A stretch of 48,336 bases of DNA from JAPWJZ01 sp038247245. GTDB lineage: Bacteria > Pseudomonadota > Alphaproteobacteria > Micavibrionales > UBA2020. Below are positions 33,800 through 41,432 of the stretch, piece after piece; within the stretch, counting starts at the first letter, position 1, and every line of letters begins with the position of its first letter. A model generated the notes under the pieces. That model searched no databases. It was not told where the DNA came from and worked only from the letters and a program-made list of their open reading frames with translations. Position numbers and translations under genes: made by a program. The stretch covers positions 1 through 48,336 of the forward strand of contig JBBRVE010000013.1 in NCBI GenBank assembly GCA_038247245.1. Direction: 5' to 3'.

Positions 33800-34719
33800 T
33801 TTTTCTTCGGCGGTGTGTAGTGCATGTCTTTTTCAACGCCCACGAATTCGATTTGTTCGGGATGCGTGATTTCGATCATCGGGCCGCTGTTGTCTTTCAC
33901 CCACCCGCGCACGCGCAAGCGGTGGTTCGCCCAGCGCCACGGACTGAAGGAATAGTTCTGGTCGTCAAGGAACGAGTTACCAAGCGTCTGGTCCATGATA
34001 AAGGTGAAATCGGTCGCGGGATTGTCGCCATAGTTGAAATAGAACATTTCCTTCACAACCTTGGCGTTCTTCACGACGTCTTCGACCACCTGAAATGAAT
34101 TCATTGTTTTATCCAGCACTGTCTTGGAATTCTTGACTGCAAAGGCGGGCGCAGCCCAGAAACCCTTTTTGCTGTTTCGGGCGATTGTTTCGTACTGGTA
34201 CATCTTGCGTACAAGGTCGCGGTTGCGGGGCGTGCTGTCGACCCAGGCGAGGCCCTTCAGGACAAGATCAGCCTGTATCCATACGTTTTCGTCGGTCACC
34301 ATGTGGCCGGCGATATTGCCGAAGCGGTCGTTTAGCATCACGCCCGGAAAGTCGCGTTGATAGACGCCGACTTTTTTGCCAATAAAGGTTTCCTTCATGT
34401 ATTCGAGCGCCTTGCCGTCATAGACGACCGGAATGCGCACGTTGATGAGGGAATAAACTTTACCATCTTCAAAACGGATCAGGTTCGTCTTGATGATTTC
34501 CTTGATTGTGCCGACCGCGACAAGGTTGAGGTCTGTCGGTGCGGTGGTGACCGGGATATACGCTTTTCTACGGATGAAAGGGTTTGTGTCTGTCTCCGCC
34601 TCGGTTCCCTGTTTTTTATCAGGCACCACGAAGTCGTCTGCGGCAGCGATGCGCATGGCGAAGGCAAGGGAGAGGGCGAAAACGGCGGCCATAAAGCCGT
34701 AGAAGATGCGATTTTTCAT
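33796..34719 (-). CDS. Secreted SNase-like (thermonuclease-fold) protein
   Basis: The 307 residues start with a signal peptide (residues 1-27, ending MRIAAA). Residues about 65-195 follow the order of staphylococcal-nuclease-like domains: a basic strand LIRFEDGKVYSLINVRIP, then GKKVGVYQRD, DRFGNIAGHMV, VWIQADLVLKGLAWVD and a helix leading to ARNSKKGFWA. The usual catalytic pattern (DGDT, RLxGIDxPE and the DRYGR arginine) is mostly missing, so nuclease activity is doubtful. The C-terminal part (about 215-300) has an OB-like look (RWANHRLRVRGWVKD). It is the first gene of the pip-pgk operon and overlaps pip by four bases. Confidence 0.68.
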   Translation of the reverse strand: MKNRIFYGFMAAVFALSLAFAMRIAAADDFVVPDKKQGTEAETDTNPFIRRKAYIPVTTAPTDLNLVAVGTIKEIIKTNLIRFEDGKVYSLINVRIPVVYDGKALEYMKETFIGKKVGVYQRDFPGVMLNDRFGNIAGHMVTDENVWIQADLVLKGLAWVDSTPRNRDLVRKMYQYETIARNSKKGFWAAPAFAVKNSKTVLDKTMNSFQVVEDVVKNAKVVKEMFYFNYGDNPATDFTFIMDQTLGNSFLDDQNYSFSPWRWANHRLRVRGWVKDNSGPMIEITHPEQIEFVGVEKDMHYTPPKKK

Positions 34720-34794
34720 GAATTAAAGTTATCACGAACGCGCATATAATGACAATATAGCCGCCGTATTTCGTTAACCTGTTTCAAGCCGGTT

Positions 34795-35694
34795 TTATGC
34801 GGTTTCGAACAGAGATCGTGCGTCAAGGCCGGCATCCTGTACTTTTATGAGAATTGCCGATTTGAGCTTTTCCATCGCGCGTTGCTCCAGCTGGCGGACA
34901 CGCTCTTTCGAGATGCCGAGCTGTTTCCCTAAGTCTTCCAGGGTCACAACGTCGTCGTTCATGCGGCGTTCCTCGATGATCGTACGTTCACGGTCGGACA
35001 ACTCGCCCAAGGCCTGGTTCAGCCAGTTAGAGCGGGTGGAATTATCCTTCATGCCCATAACGACTTCTTCGGGGTTCGCGGTTTTGTCTGCCAGCAAATC
35101 CTGCCATTCGTTGTCGCCTTCTTCACCGATTGGCGCGTTCAGGGATTGGTCGCCGCCATTCATGCGGGCTTCCATTTCCAGCACTTCTTTCTTGGCGACG
35201 CCGAGTTCGGTCGCAATCGCTCCGACGGCTTCGTCATCAAGGAAGTCGCGTGCCGACTGGCCGCGGATCTTCGCGCGCAAACGGCGCAGGTTGAAGAACA
35301 ACGATTTCTGGGACGCGGTCGTGCCGGTGCGCACGATAGACCAGTTGCGCAGAACATAGTCCTGAATCTGTGCGCGGATCCACCACGTTGCATACGTCGA
35401 AAAACGGTTTTCGAGCGCGGGTTCAAAGCGTGCGGCTGCTTCCATCAGGCCGATATTGCCTTCCTGTATGAGGTCGCCCATCGGCAGGCCATAGTTTTTA
35501 AACTTGGCTGCTATTGCGATGACAAGGCGCGTGTAGGAGCGGATCAGCTCGTGCAACGCTTTCTCGTCCTTCTTGTCTTTCCACAGGCGCGCGAGATTTA
35601 ACTCGTGCTCGCGTTCCAGCATCGGCTCATCCATCGCCTGGCGGATGTAGCGGAGGTTCGCTTGTTGCGTCGTGGGATCGTCAAGGTGAGCCAT
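34795..35694 (-). CDS. rpoH: RNA polymerase heat-shock sigma factor
   Basis: This 299-residue group 3-like sigma factor of the RpoH family recruits RNA polymerase to heat-shock promoters. Region 2 (about 50-120) holds GDLIQEGNIGLMEAA and the -10-reading FSTYATWWIRAQIQDYVLRN. The RpoH box follows directly (QKSLFFNLRRLR, residues 129-140) and is diagnostic. Region 4 ends with the helix-turn-helix VTLEDLGKQLGISKERVRQLE (about 250-270). Alphaproteobacteria often have two rpoH genes, and I cannot tell which this is. The ATG at 35694 is preceded by AAGAAGGGC. Upstream is a 369-bp region that must contain its promoter. Confidence 0.95.
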   Translation of the reverse strand: MAHLDDPTTQQANLRYIRQAMDEPMLEREHELNLARLWKDKKDEKALHELIRSYTRLVIAIAAKFKNYGLPMGDLIQEGNIGLMEAAARFEPALENRFSTYATWWIRAQIQDYVLRNWSIVRTGTTASQKSLFFNLRRLRAKIRGQSARDFLDDEAVGAIATELGVAKKEVLEMEARMNGGDQSLNAPIGEEGDNEWQDLLADKTANPEEVVMGMKDNSTRSNWLNQALGELSDRERTIIEERRMNDDVVTLEDLGKQLGISKERVRQLEQRAMEKLKSAILIKVQDAGLDARSLFETA

Positions 35695-36063
35695 TGTAGC
35701 CCTTCTTTCTTTCTGTACCCGTTATGTGGTGGCTGGGTGATGTTAGCGACAATTCGTTACTTTTATATGTCTTGTACGCTGGCCGGCCTCAACCGGATCA
35801 CCCATCCTTATATTATCCGAACTTCGTTAAAGAACCTGCAAAGGCTGTGCCTATTTAATATCCTGAAAAACATAGGAATTACAGGATATACGCTGCGCCG
35901 CAGCATTGTTTCGTTTTTGCGTTGATTATATTTCATAAGTTACCTAAACTAGGGCGCAGTGCTCTCATGTTATCCAACGTATGGATGACAATAGAGTCCA
36001 CGAAATATATTCGGAAATCCTGCGAAAAAGTTACCGCTGACGGGGAATTATTTGCCGCCACAG
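35695..36063. other. 369-bp intergenic region upstream of rpoH
   Basis: It should carry the rpoH promoter. I see TATAAA on the minus strand with a poorly spaced TTGAGG, not enough for a firm call. At 36051-36075 a perfect eight-base stem (TTTGCCGC/GCGGCAAA) straddles the end of the phosphatase-like gene and may act as its terminator. No ORF in the region looks coding. Confidence 0.4.
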
Positions 36064-36885
36064 TTATGCGGCAAACATCTCGATAATGTCGCCGGTTGAT
36101 GACATTTGCGCGCAGACGAGTTTACCGCCATGTCCGCAACCGCCATCTAGGCTGATGGATGCCGTGCCGATATGGATACCCTTATGGTCGGGATCGTGTC
36201 CCCGCACAACGGCCTTGAACGGCGCATAGGGCTGCATGCTATTGAAGTTCTTGCTCGCCCACCAGAATTCGTCGCCTTGATCGGTAAAGGGGCGGGCAGG
36301 GTTGATGCCCGCATGGACGAACAGGATATTGTTGTCGTTGCTGGATTTATGCTCGGTAAATGCTGCGCGGCGCAGGATGGAGAAAAACTGCTCGTGCCCC
36401 GGCATGTCGCGTATTTTCTGCTTGAGGTTGTTTGACCAGCGCGTCAGGCTCATCGTGCCTTCGCGCGCAACGCGGCGCAGTTCTTCCAGCGACGAGCCGT
36501 AACCCGCCAGCATGCTGTCGAGCCCCGCATTGTGCTCTGCCATCCATTCCACCACTTGCGAGGCGTTGGGGGCGAATTGCAGCTGCAGGATCTTGCTCCA
36601 CACTTCTTCCTGCTGGCCGCGCAGGTACACGATGTCGTCGGCCTGAACGCCTTCCTTGGCCATCAGGCTGCGGCGGAAATAGAGCAGGTCGTCCATGGTC
36701 GCAATGGCATTGCCACGGGCACCGCCAAGATAATTGCCGGTATAGACCAGGCGGTCGCCCGGCTCGAACTTCTCGTAGATCGTCTTGTGAATCGCCTGCA
36801 ACTGGCCCACCGCACCATGGATGGCAGAAATCGTCCAGATGCGTTTGGGCTGGCCCAAGTTGCTGAATTTATTTTTAAAAGACAT
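36064..36885 (-). CDS. PPP-family metallophosphatase-like protein with degenerate active site
   Basis: The 273 residues follow the PPP phosphoesterase plan, but key ligands are changed. GDIHG is SAIHG (Ala21 in place of Asp), the GDxxDRG motif is GNYLGG (Asp lost), and GNHE is GQQE (91-92). His residues in AIHG, VHAG and VRGH remain. The order and spacing (GDRLVYTGNY near 43-52, YLRGQQEE near 87-94, LFVHAGINP, VVRGHDP) are clearly those of the family. I believe similar degenerate proteins occur in other Alphaproteobacteria, so this may be a distinct subfamily with a non-catalytic or atypical role. The ATG at 36885 is preferred; a TTG at 36933 would add 16 residues. Confidence 0.75.
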   Translation of the reverse strand: MSFKNKFSNLGQPKRIWTISAIHGAVGQLQAIHKTIYEKFEPGDRLVYTGNYLGGARGNAIATMDDLLYFRRSLMAKEGVQADDIVYLRGQQEEVWSKILQLQFAPNASQVVEWMAEHNAGLDSMLAGYGSSLEELRRVAREGTMSLTRWSNNLKQKIRDMPGHEQFFSILRRAAFTEHKSSNDNNILFVHAGINPARPFTDQGDEFWWASKNFNSMQPYAPFKAVVRGHDPDHKGIHIGTASISLDGGCGHGGKLVCAQMSSTGDIIEMFAA

Positions 36886-36956
36886 GGCCTTCGCTGCGAT
36901 TGATTTCGTTGAATATACGCCTTTTTCCCACAATCGGAAAGGCGGAGTTTAAGTCT

Positions 36957-36985
36957 TTGACATAATCATTAATGGCTGGTACGCT
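36957..36985 (+). promoter_or_regulatory. Promoter for the 37007 ankyrin gene
   Basis: TTGACA (36957-36962, part of TTGACATA) and TACGCT (36980-36985) are spaced by 17 bp, giving a short leader of about 15 nt. Confidence 0.55.
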
Positions 36986-37006
36986 TGATCGTTTCTGAAT
37001 GACAGG

Positions 37007-37711
37007 ATGACCAGACAAGTGGCCACTTCGCCTTCATTTAACAATGCCGCTTCTCCGTATACCGAGGGCGATATTGCCCGTTTAACCGACCTGGTGCGTT
37101 ACAGCACCAAGGAGGCGGTGAGCGCATTCATCATCGAAAAAGGTGATGCCGTGGCGCATGTGCGCGACAAAGACGGCAAGACGATGATCCAGCACGCGAC
37201 CGAAACGGGCCGCACCGGCGTGATCGATGTACTGATTCAGCGCGGCGCGAATGTGGATGCGCCCGACAATAACGGCATGACGCCGCTGATGTCGGCGAGC
37301 CTGCGCGGCTTTACCAAAATGGTGCAGTTCCTGATCGAGCAAGGCGCCAATATCGATGCACAGGATAAAAAGGGCCTGACACCCCTGATGCATGCCGCCT
37401 ATCATTCGGCGAAACGTAACGAAGTCCCGATGATGTCGGCACGCAAGAAGGCAACGATTTCTTTTCTGCTATCCAAAAACGCGTCGCTGGATGCCGAAGA
37501 CAGCGCGTCTCGCAATGCCGAGGAACGCGCGCAGAATGGGCGGAACAAGGATGCCCTGCGCCTTTTGGTTGACGAACGCAAACGCCGCATGGATATCGTG
37601 GCAAAACAGAAACAGGAAATGCGCGAGACTGTGGAACTACTCCGCACGGGCACGACCGGCATGATTGCTGCACCCCGCACCGCGGTCTTCAAGCGCCCGC
37701 CGCAGATTTAA
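37007..37711 (+). CDS. Ankyrin-repeat protein
   Basis: This 234-residue cytoplasmic protein has about three to four ankyrin units in residues 50-170. Two are near-consensus: DNNGMTPLMSASLRGFTKMV followed by QFLIEQGANIDA, and KKGLTPLMHAAYHSAKR followed by a helix leading to LLSKNASLDAED. A charged C-terminal helix (about 180-215, RLLVDERKRRMDIVAKQKQE) could form a coiled coil. No export signal is visible. Its stop is four bases from the start of an LCM-like methyltransferase gene, so the two are probably co-expressed. The partner protein is unknown. Confidence 0.85.
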   Translation: MTRQVATSPSFNNAASPYTEGDIARLTDLVRYSTKEAVSAFIIEKGDAVAHVRDKDGKTMIQHATETGRTGVIDVLIQRGANVDAPDNNGMTPLMSASLRGFTKMVQFLIEQGANIDAQDKKGLTPLMHAAYHSAKRNEVPMMSARKKATISFLLSKNASLDAEDSASRNAEERAQNGRNKDALRLLVDERKRRMDIVAKQKQEMRETVELLRTGTTGMIAAPRTAVFKRPPQI

Positions 37712-37715
37712 TAAA

Positions 37716-38669
37716 ATGAAAGCGGATAAACCCAGCGCGACCGCCATCCTGATCGCACGTTCGCAAGCCATGCTGGCAGAAACGCATAGCTGGGCGGTGG
37801 ACGAAGCATATAGATGGTATTACGAACGTTTTGTCGAAGAACTCGGTGGCGCATTCTATTCGCCCGTTGTCGATATGCTCGCCGCCATGTTCAGCTTCAG
37901 CACCAAGAGCAAGCATGTATTTACGCGCAAATTTAACGGGCATATTTTAAAAACGATCGAGCGTTGCAGTATCCCCGGCCTTTACCTGCATTTCGCGCTG
38001 CGCAAAAAGCTGATCGAAAGCATTGCGCAGGGCGTGATTGAAAGGGGCGCGGTGCGGCAGGTTGTTGTGATCGCCGCAGGTTTTGATCCGCTGGCCGCAA
38101 CTCTGCATAAAACCTATCCCGATATCAAGTTTTTTGAAATTGACCATCCGGCAACGCAGGCGGTAAAAAAAGCCGCCCTGACCGACGCGGGCGCGAATTT
38201 GTTTTTCTGCCCTGCAGACCTTACAAAAACCGGCATCGCCGATGCGCTTGCTCCTGCCGGATTTAACGCTGGCCACCCGACGGTTTTTATAGCGGAGGGC
38301 ATCACGATGTATCTGGATGCGAAACAGGTAGATAAATTTTTCGCAGGCATCCGGGCATCGGCGCAGCACCCGGACAGCATTGCGATCTTCACCTATATGG
38401 CGCGCTCGCCGCTGGGCGTGATCGGTTTCGACAGCCAGACATGGATGGCGCGTCTGTGGCTGCAGCTGAAGGGGGAGCCGATGAAGTGGGGCATCGAGCC
38501 GGAAAACATCCCCACGTTTTTAATGGCGCGCGGCTTCACGCTCAACCGCGACCATACCGCCGCCGATTTGTCGGCGCGTTTTATGCCCGTCAAACAACTG
38601 CCGGGCGGTCATGCGCCACGCCTGGCGAAGGGGGAAAACATTTGTTGGGCGAGCGTCACAAATCCCTGA
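37716..38669 (+). CDS. Leucine carboxyl methyltransferase (LCM/PPM1) family protein
   Basis: This 317-residue SAM-dependent methyltransferase has the LCM-type motifs VVVIAAGFDPLAATLH (SAM-binding loop), FFEIDHPATQ (acidic residue for the ribose) and VFIAEGITMYLD. The last is the characteristic [GE]GxxMYL block. Eukaryotic LCM1 methylates the C-terminus of PP2A; bacterial members act on small molecules or unknown substrates. The ATG at 37716 follows the ankyrin stop after four bases, so expression is coupled. A degenerate PPP-type phosphatase gene stands just upstream on the opposite strand. That coincidence is noted without claiming a link. Confidence 0.83.
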   Translation: MKADKPSATAILIARSQAMLAETHSWAVDEAYRWYYERFVEELGGAFYSPVVDMLAAMFSFSTKSKHVFTRKFNGHILKTIERCSIPGLYLHFALRKKLIESIAQGVIERGAVRQVVVIAAGFDPLAATLHKTYPDIKFFEIDHPATQAVKKAALTDAGANLFFCPADLTKTGIADALAPAGFNAGHPTVFIAEGITMYLDAKQVDKFFAGIRASAQHPDSIAIFTYMARSPLGVIGFDSQTWMARLWLQLKGEPMKWGIEPENIPTFLMARGFTLNRDHTAADLSARFMPVKQLPGGHAPRLAKGENICWASVTNP

Positions 38670-38690
38670 TATCGCGCATTTTTTCATAGT

Positions 38691-38719
38691 TTGACATAAG
38701 AAAAATCGCTTGCTAGTCT
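38691..38719 (+). promoter_or_regulatory. Promoter for the 38751 ankyrin gene
   Basis: TTGACA (38691-38696, part of TTGACATA) and TAGTCT (38714-38719) are spaced by 17 bp. The leader is about 25 nt. Confidence 0.55.
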
Positions 38720-38750
38720 CGTCCTGTTCCAACATGAATGAGCGGTTACG

Positions 38751-39314
38751 ATGCTGAGTGACAAATTCAACAACGCCGTTACCGAAGGCCTTGATCTGCG
38801 CGATCTTGGCGAGCTGATGAGCGCTGCGTCGGATGGCGATATCGCGGGCATCCAGAAATTTATCGACAAACACGGCCGCGAAAACCTCGACGGCGTGCGC
38901 GGCGAACCCATCGGCTATACCGCGCTGATGTGGGCGTGCAAGGCGGGGAATGTGGCGGGCGTGATGTATATGCTCGATAACGGATCAAGTCTCGAGCGTC
39001 CCGACATGAACGGCGATACGCCTGTCATCATCGCCGCATGGATGGGCCGCACCGAACTGGCGTTGGAGCTTCTGAAACGCGGCGCGGACGACAAACGCCT
39101 TAACAACGCGGGATTGAATGCCAGCGCCAAGGCCGAATTGCACGGTCACATCGAAACCGCGGAAGCCATCAACAAATTCCGCATCGATCGCGACCGCGCG
39201 CATCGCGACGCGATGGAAAAATCGCGTGAAGTCCTGAAAAAAGGACTACCGCAGAAGCTGTGCGCGCAATTGGCGAAGTTCAAGATAAGCGGACGCAAAC
39301 CCGCGCAGCAATAA
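38751..39314 (+). CDS. Small ankyrin-repeat protein
   Basis: The 187 residues hold about three ankyrin units in 15-130, such as IGYTALMWACKAGNVAGVMYML and NGDTPVIIAAWMGRTELALELL followed by KRGADDKRLNN. A basic C-terminal helix (FRIDRDRAHRDAMEKSREVLKK) ends the protein. There is no signal peptide. It has its own promoter, separate from the preceding ankyrin-methyltransferase pair, and is convergent with a coiled-coil membrane protein. Confidence 0.83.
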   Translation: MLSDKFNNAVTEGLDLRDLGELMSAASDGDIAGIQKFIDKHGRENLDGVRGEPIGYTALMWACKAGNVAGVMYMLDNGSSLERPDMNGDTPVIIAAWMGRTELALELLKRGADDKRLNNAGLNASAKAELHGHIETAEAINKFRIDRDRAHRDAMEKSREVLKKGLPQKLCAQLAKFKISGRKPAQQ

Positions 39315-39316
39315 TT

Positions 39317-40225
39317 TTAAACTGAAAATTTGACCTTGGCTGTCGCGGATTTTGGCGGCGATGCGGGCTGTTCCATTTCCACGGGGGCAGGGGGCGGAAC
39401 GTTGCGGGCGGCGGCTTCGGCCTCTGCCGCGCTGATATGTGCGCGACGTGCATATGCTTCGATGCGCGCGTCTTCGGCCCGTTTTTCTTTGTCGCGCTTG
39501 GCTTCTTCCTCTTCGCGCCTGCGACCACGATGGGCGCCGGCGATCAAGGCGGCGCTGAGCAAGCCTTCCAGTAAGGCGGCACCAATGCCGCCAATCACTT
39601 CTTTACCATCATGCGCCTTGTCTGTCGAACGTGCGATATCGACGGTCTGGGCAACATAGCTGTCGCTCACCTCCGCCATCGGACGCGGCTTGCCGATGAT
39701 TTCATCGCGGAAGGTGAGGGCATCGGTCATGGGCGCAAGGAATTTGTTGATGGTACTGAGGTTCTTTTCCTGTGCGGCATAAAAAAGTTTCTGGTACAAC
39801 GCGTCCGCCTTCGCTTCCGACAGGGTGGGGTTGAACCAGATTTCGCGCCGGTAATCGGTCAGGCGCTTCATTTGCGCTTCCATGTCGCGGTCGTATTGTT
39901 CGCGGGTGTCGTTCAGCTCGTTTATCTGGCTCGTGACGGAGCCTGTGTTTTTGCCAAGGTTACCTTGTGCACTGTTGATCGAGCTCAGGGTGAAATCCAG
40001 CTTCGCCTGTTCGCGCAAAATATCGCGCGCCATATTTTCTACCTTCGTCTCTGCAGCGGAAGTCGCTTCATAGCCGCTCACAGGGGGCACTGCAGAGTGA
40101 TATTCTTCAAGCCCGCCATAGGTCGCGATCCCTGTCGATAACGCAAGGCCGCCCGCCAGTATGGCTGTTGCGGTGTGCGATGCGACGCGGTTGAAAATGC
40201 GCTTGATGGATTTGGCGGCAGACAT
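39317..40225 (-). CDS. Orphan membrane protein with coiled-coil and charged tail
   Basis: The 302 residues start at ATG 40225, seven bases after GAGGAG. A hydrophobic segment (about 19-37) is followed by a helical, probably coiled-coil region (about 60-130, with KVENMARDILREQAKL and QYDRDMEAQMKRL). A second hydrophobic helix (about 213-232, GGIGAALLEGLLSAALIAGA) comes next. A strongly charged helix (RRREEEEAKRDKEKRAEDAR) and a Pro-rich tail end the protein. The layout suggests two membrane anchors with a long periplasmic or cytoplasmic loop. No family is recognised. Confidence 0.72.
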   Translation of the reverse strand: MSAAKSIKRIFNRVASHTATAILAGGLALSTGIATYGGLEEYHSAVPPVSGYEATSAAETKVENMARDILREQAKLDFTLSSINSAQGNLGKNTGSVTSQINELNDTREQYDRDMEAQMKRLTDYRREIWFNPTLSEAKADALYQKLFYAAQEKNLSTINKFLAPMTDALTFRDEIIGKPRPMAEVSDSYVAQTVDIARSTDKAHDGKEVIGGIGAALLEGLLSAALIAGAHRGRRREEEEAKRDKEKRAEDARIEAYARRAHISAAEAEAAARNVPPPAPVEMEQPASPPKSATAKVKFSV

Positions 40226-40265
40226 AAATCGGCTCCTCACTCGGTTCAGGAGGAGGTTACGAAAT

Positions 40266-40283
40266 TTGACAGGATTCTGTCAA
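40266..40283. promoter_or_regulatory. Palindrome TTGACAG-GATT-CTGTCAA upstream of the 40225 gene
   Basis: The perfect seven-base arms place a TTGACA on both strands. On the minus strand it sits at the right distance to be the -35 box of the coiled-coil membrane protein gene (leader about 25 nt), although the -10 is weak. It may be an operator. Confidence 0.4.
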
Positions 40284-40288
40284 TTAAA

Positions 40289-40540
40289 CTATTGTTTTTC
40301 TGTGCGTTTCTTAAGGATTTCAGCCGCTTGCGCTCTGGCTTCTTCTTCGGAAGGTGTGGGTATGCCATAGCCTGCCATCCTGGCCCAGATGATGACTTCC
40401 GATGCGCTGGGGTCTTCGAAGCCGGCGATTTTTAATTGCTGGATTTCATACGCGGCATTCATCGCGGAAATGTTGCCTTCCGAATACTGTTTCAGGATCG
40501 GGTAGAATTTTTTATCGGGCTGTGGGGTTTCGATTGTCAT
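40289..40540 (-). CDS. Small protein coupled to the PIN-domain gene
   Basis: This 83-residue soluble, helical protein (MTIETPQPDKKFYPILKQYSEG) has a segment DPSASEVIIWARMAGYGIPTPSEEEAR that could be a helix-turn-helix-like or antitoxin-type region, but I cannot assign a family. Its ATG overlaps the stop of the PIN-domain gene (ATGA), so both are made from one transcript. In a toxin-antitoxin reading it would be the antitoxin, in the reverse of the usual order. Confidence 0.65.
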   Translation of the reverse strand: MTIETPQPDKKFYPILKQYSEGNISAMNAAYEIQQLKIAGFEDPSASEVIIWARMAGYGIPTPSEEEARAQAAEILKKRTEKQ

Positions 40541-41103
40541 GGGCTGGGCGCTCGCATGCTGACCTGGAATTTCATGTTCTTGTCGCTGCGCGTGGGCGCA
40601 TTGCTATGTATCTTATCCCAAACTGCCTCGGCATCCTTCACAAATCCGATGCCTTCGCCCGCGATCAGGAAGGCGCGGGTTGAGACAGCAACGACATCCG
40701 CATCCGGCTGCATACGTTCAAGCAGCTTGCGCGTGTCGTTATCCTCGTACACCACAATCGCGGAATTCGCGTCCTTCAGCCCGCCGTTTTCAATCCATTC
40801 GGCAATCGCGTGTTCGCCCGCATTCTTGACGCGGAAATAGGGGTCTGTCTGGCGTTCCGTCATAGTGACCAGCCCGATATCGGTGTCGATGATATCCAGC
40901 CTGCCCTTAGCCTTCATAGCGTCTATCCATGCGGAAATTTCTTTGCCGCCGGGGCGGTCGGGGCGCGCGGCTTCGATGCGGACGATATCGAGGATCTTGA
41001 ACTGGAAATGGTCACTGGCTGCGGTCAGCACGTCCAATGCCCCGCCAAGCGCGAGGGTAATGAGCGGCCCTGCATCGACCACGCAAAAATCGTGTTTTTC
41101 CAT
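40537..41103 (-). CDS. PIN-like domain protein
   Basis: This 188-residue protein begins DFCVVDAGPLITLAL, the typical first strand of PIN ribonucleases with Asp10. Further acidic residues fit the four-residue metal site: Glu44 (VRIEAARP), Glu97 (NAGEHAIAEW) and Asp121/Asp123 (YEDNDTRKLL). VapC-type toxins of this fold cleave RNA. At 188 residues it is longer than most VapC toxins; the last 50 residues are an extension. The ATG at 41103 is supported by a consensus promoter giving a leader of about 25 nt; the frame is open to 41130. The 83-aa gene overlaps its 3' end. Confidence 0.72.
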   Translation of the reverse strand: MEKHDFCVVDAGPLITLALGGALDVLTAASDHFQFKILDIVRIEAARPDRPGGKEISAWIDAMKAKGRLDIIDTDIGLVTMTERQTDPYFRVKNAGEHAIAEWIENGGLKDANSAIVVYEDNDTRKLLERMQPDADVVAVSTRAFLIAGEGIGFVKDAEAVWDKIHSNAPTRSDKNMKFQVSMRAPSP

Positions 41104-41432
41104 TATTTCCCGCCAGAAAGAAATTAACATAATTATTATAGGTTAATCGGCTTATATTCGTCAAGATTAATGAGTAATATCAGCACTTAATGACAATGGA
41201 ACGATTGATTGTACCATAATGCGAGTCGTGACGCGACAATACAGTATATTGCCAGGCGGCGAGTCGAAATATACCATTGTTATCAGCCTGTTATATTTTT
41301 TGCGTTGAATGCTGCACTGCAGAAGAGTAAAAAAGGACATGCACCGCCTCTTAGCGCTTTTCCGCTGTTTCGTACGGAAATCCCTCCTGGCCGCGATGCA
41401 CTCCAGTTTTAAAAATTGAAAGAAGAGCAGCG
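41104..41432. other. Divergent intergenic region between the PIN and DUF808 genes
   Basis: Apart from the PIN promoter it is A/T-rich, with TACCAT-containing stretches (41213-41218 and around 41270) that could be minus-strand -10-like sequences. It should hold the promoter of the DUF808 gene, but I cannot fix it. The frames crossing it are not coding in character. Confidence 0.35.
41135..41164 (-). promoter_or_regulatory. Strong promoter for the PIN-domain pair
   Basis: On the minus strand TTGACG (41164-41159) and TATAAT (41140-41135) are spaced by 18 bp. This is one of the best promoter matches in the window. Confidence 0.65.

Noticed and set aside
35605..35925. 106-codon plus-strand frame near the rpoH start
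   Set aside because: Half of it is the reverse of the rpoH N-terminus. The remainder has no coding features and no initiation signal.
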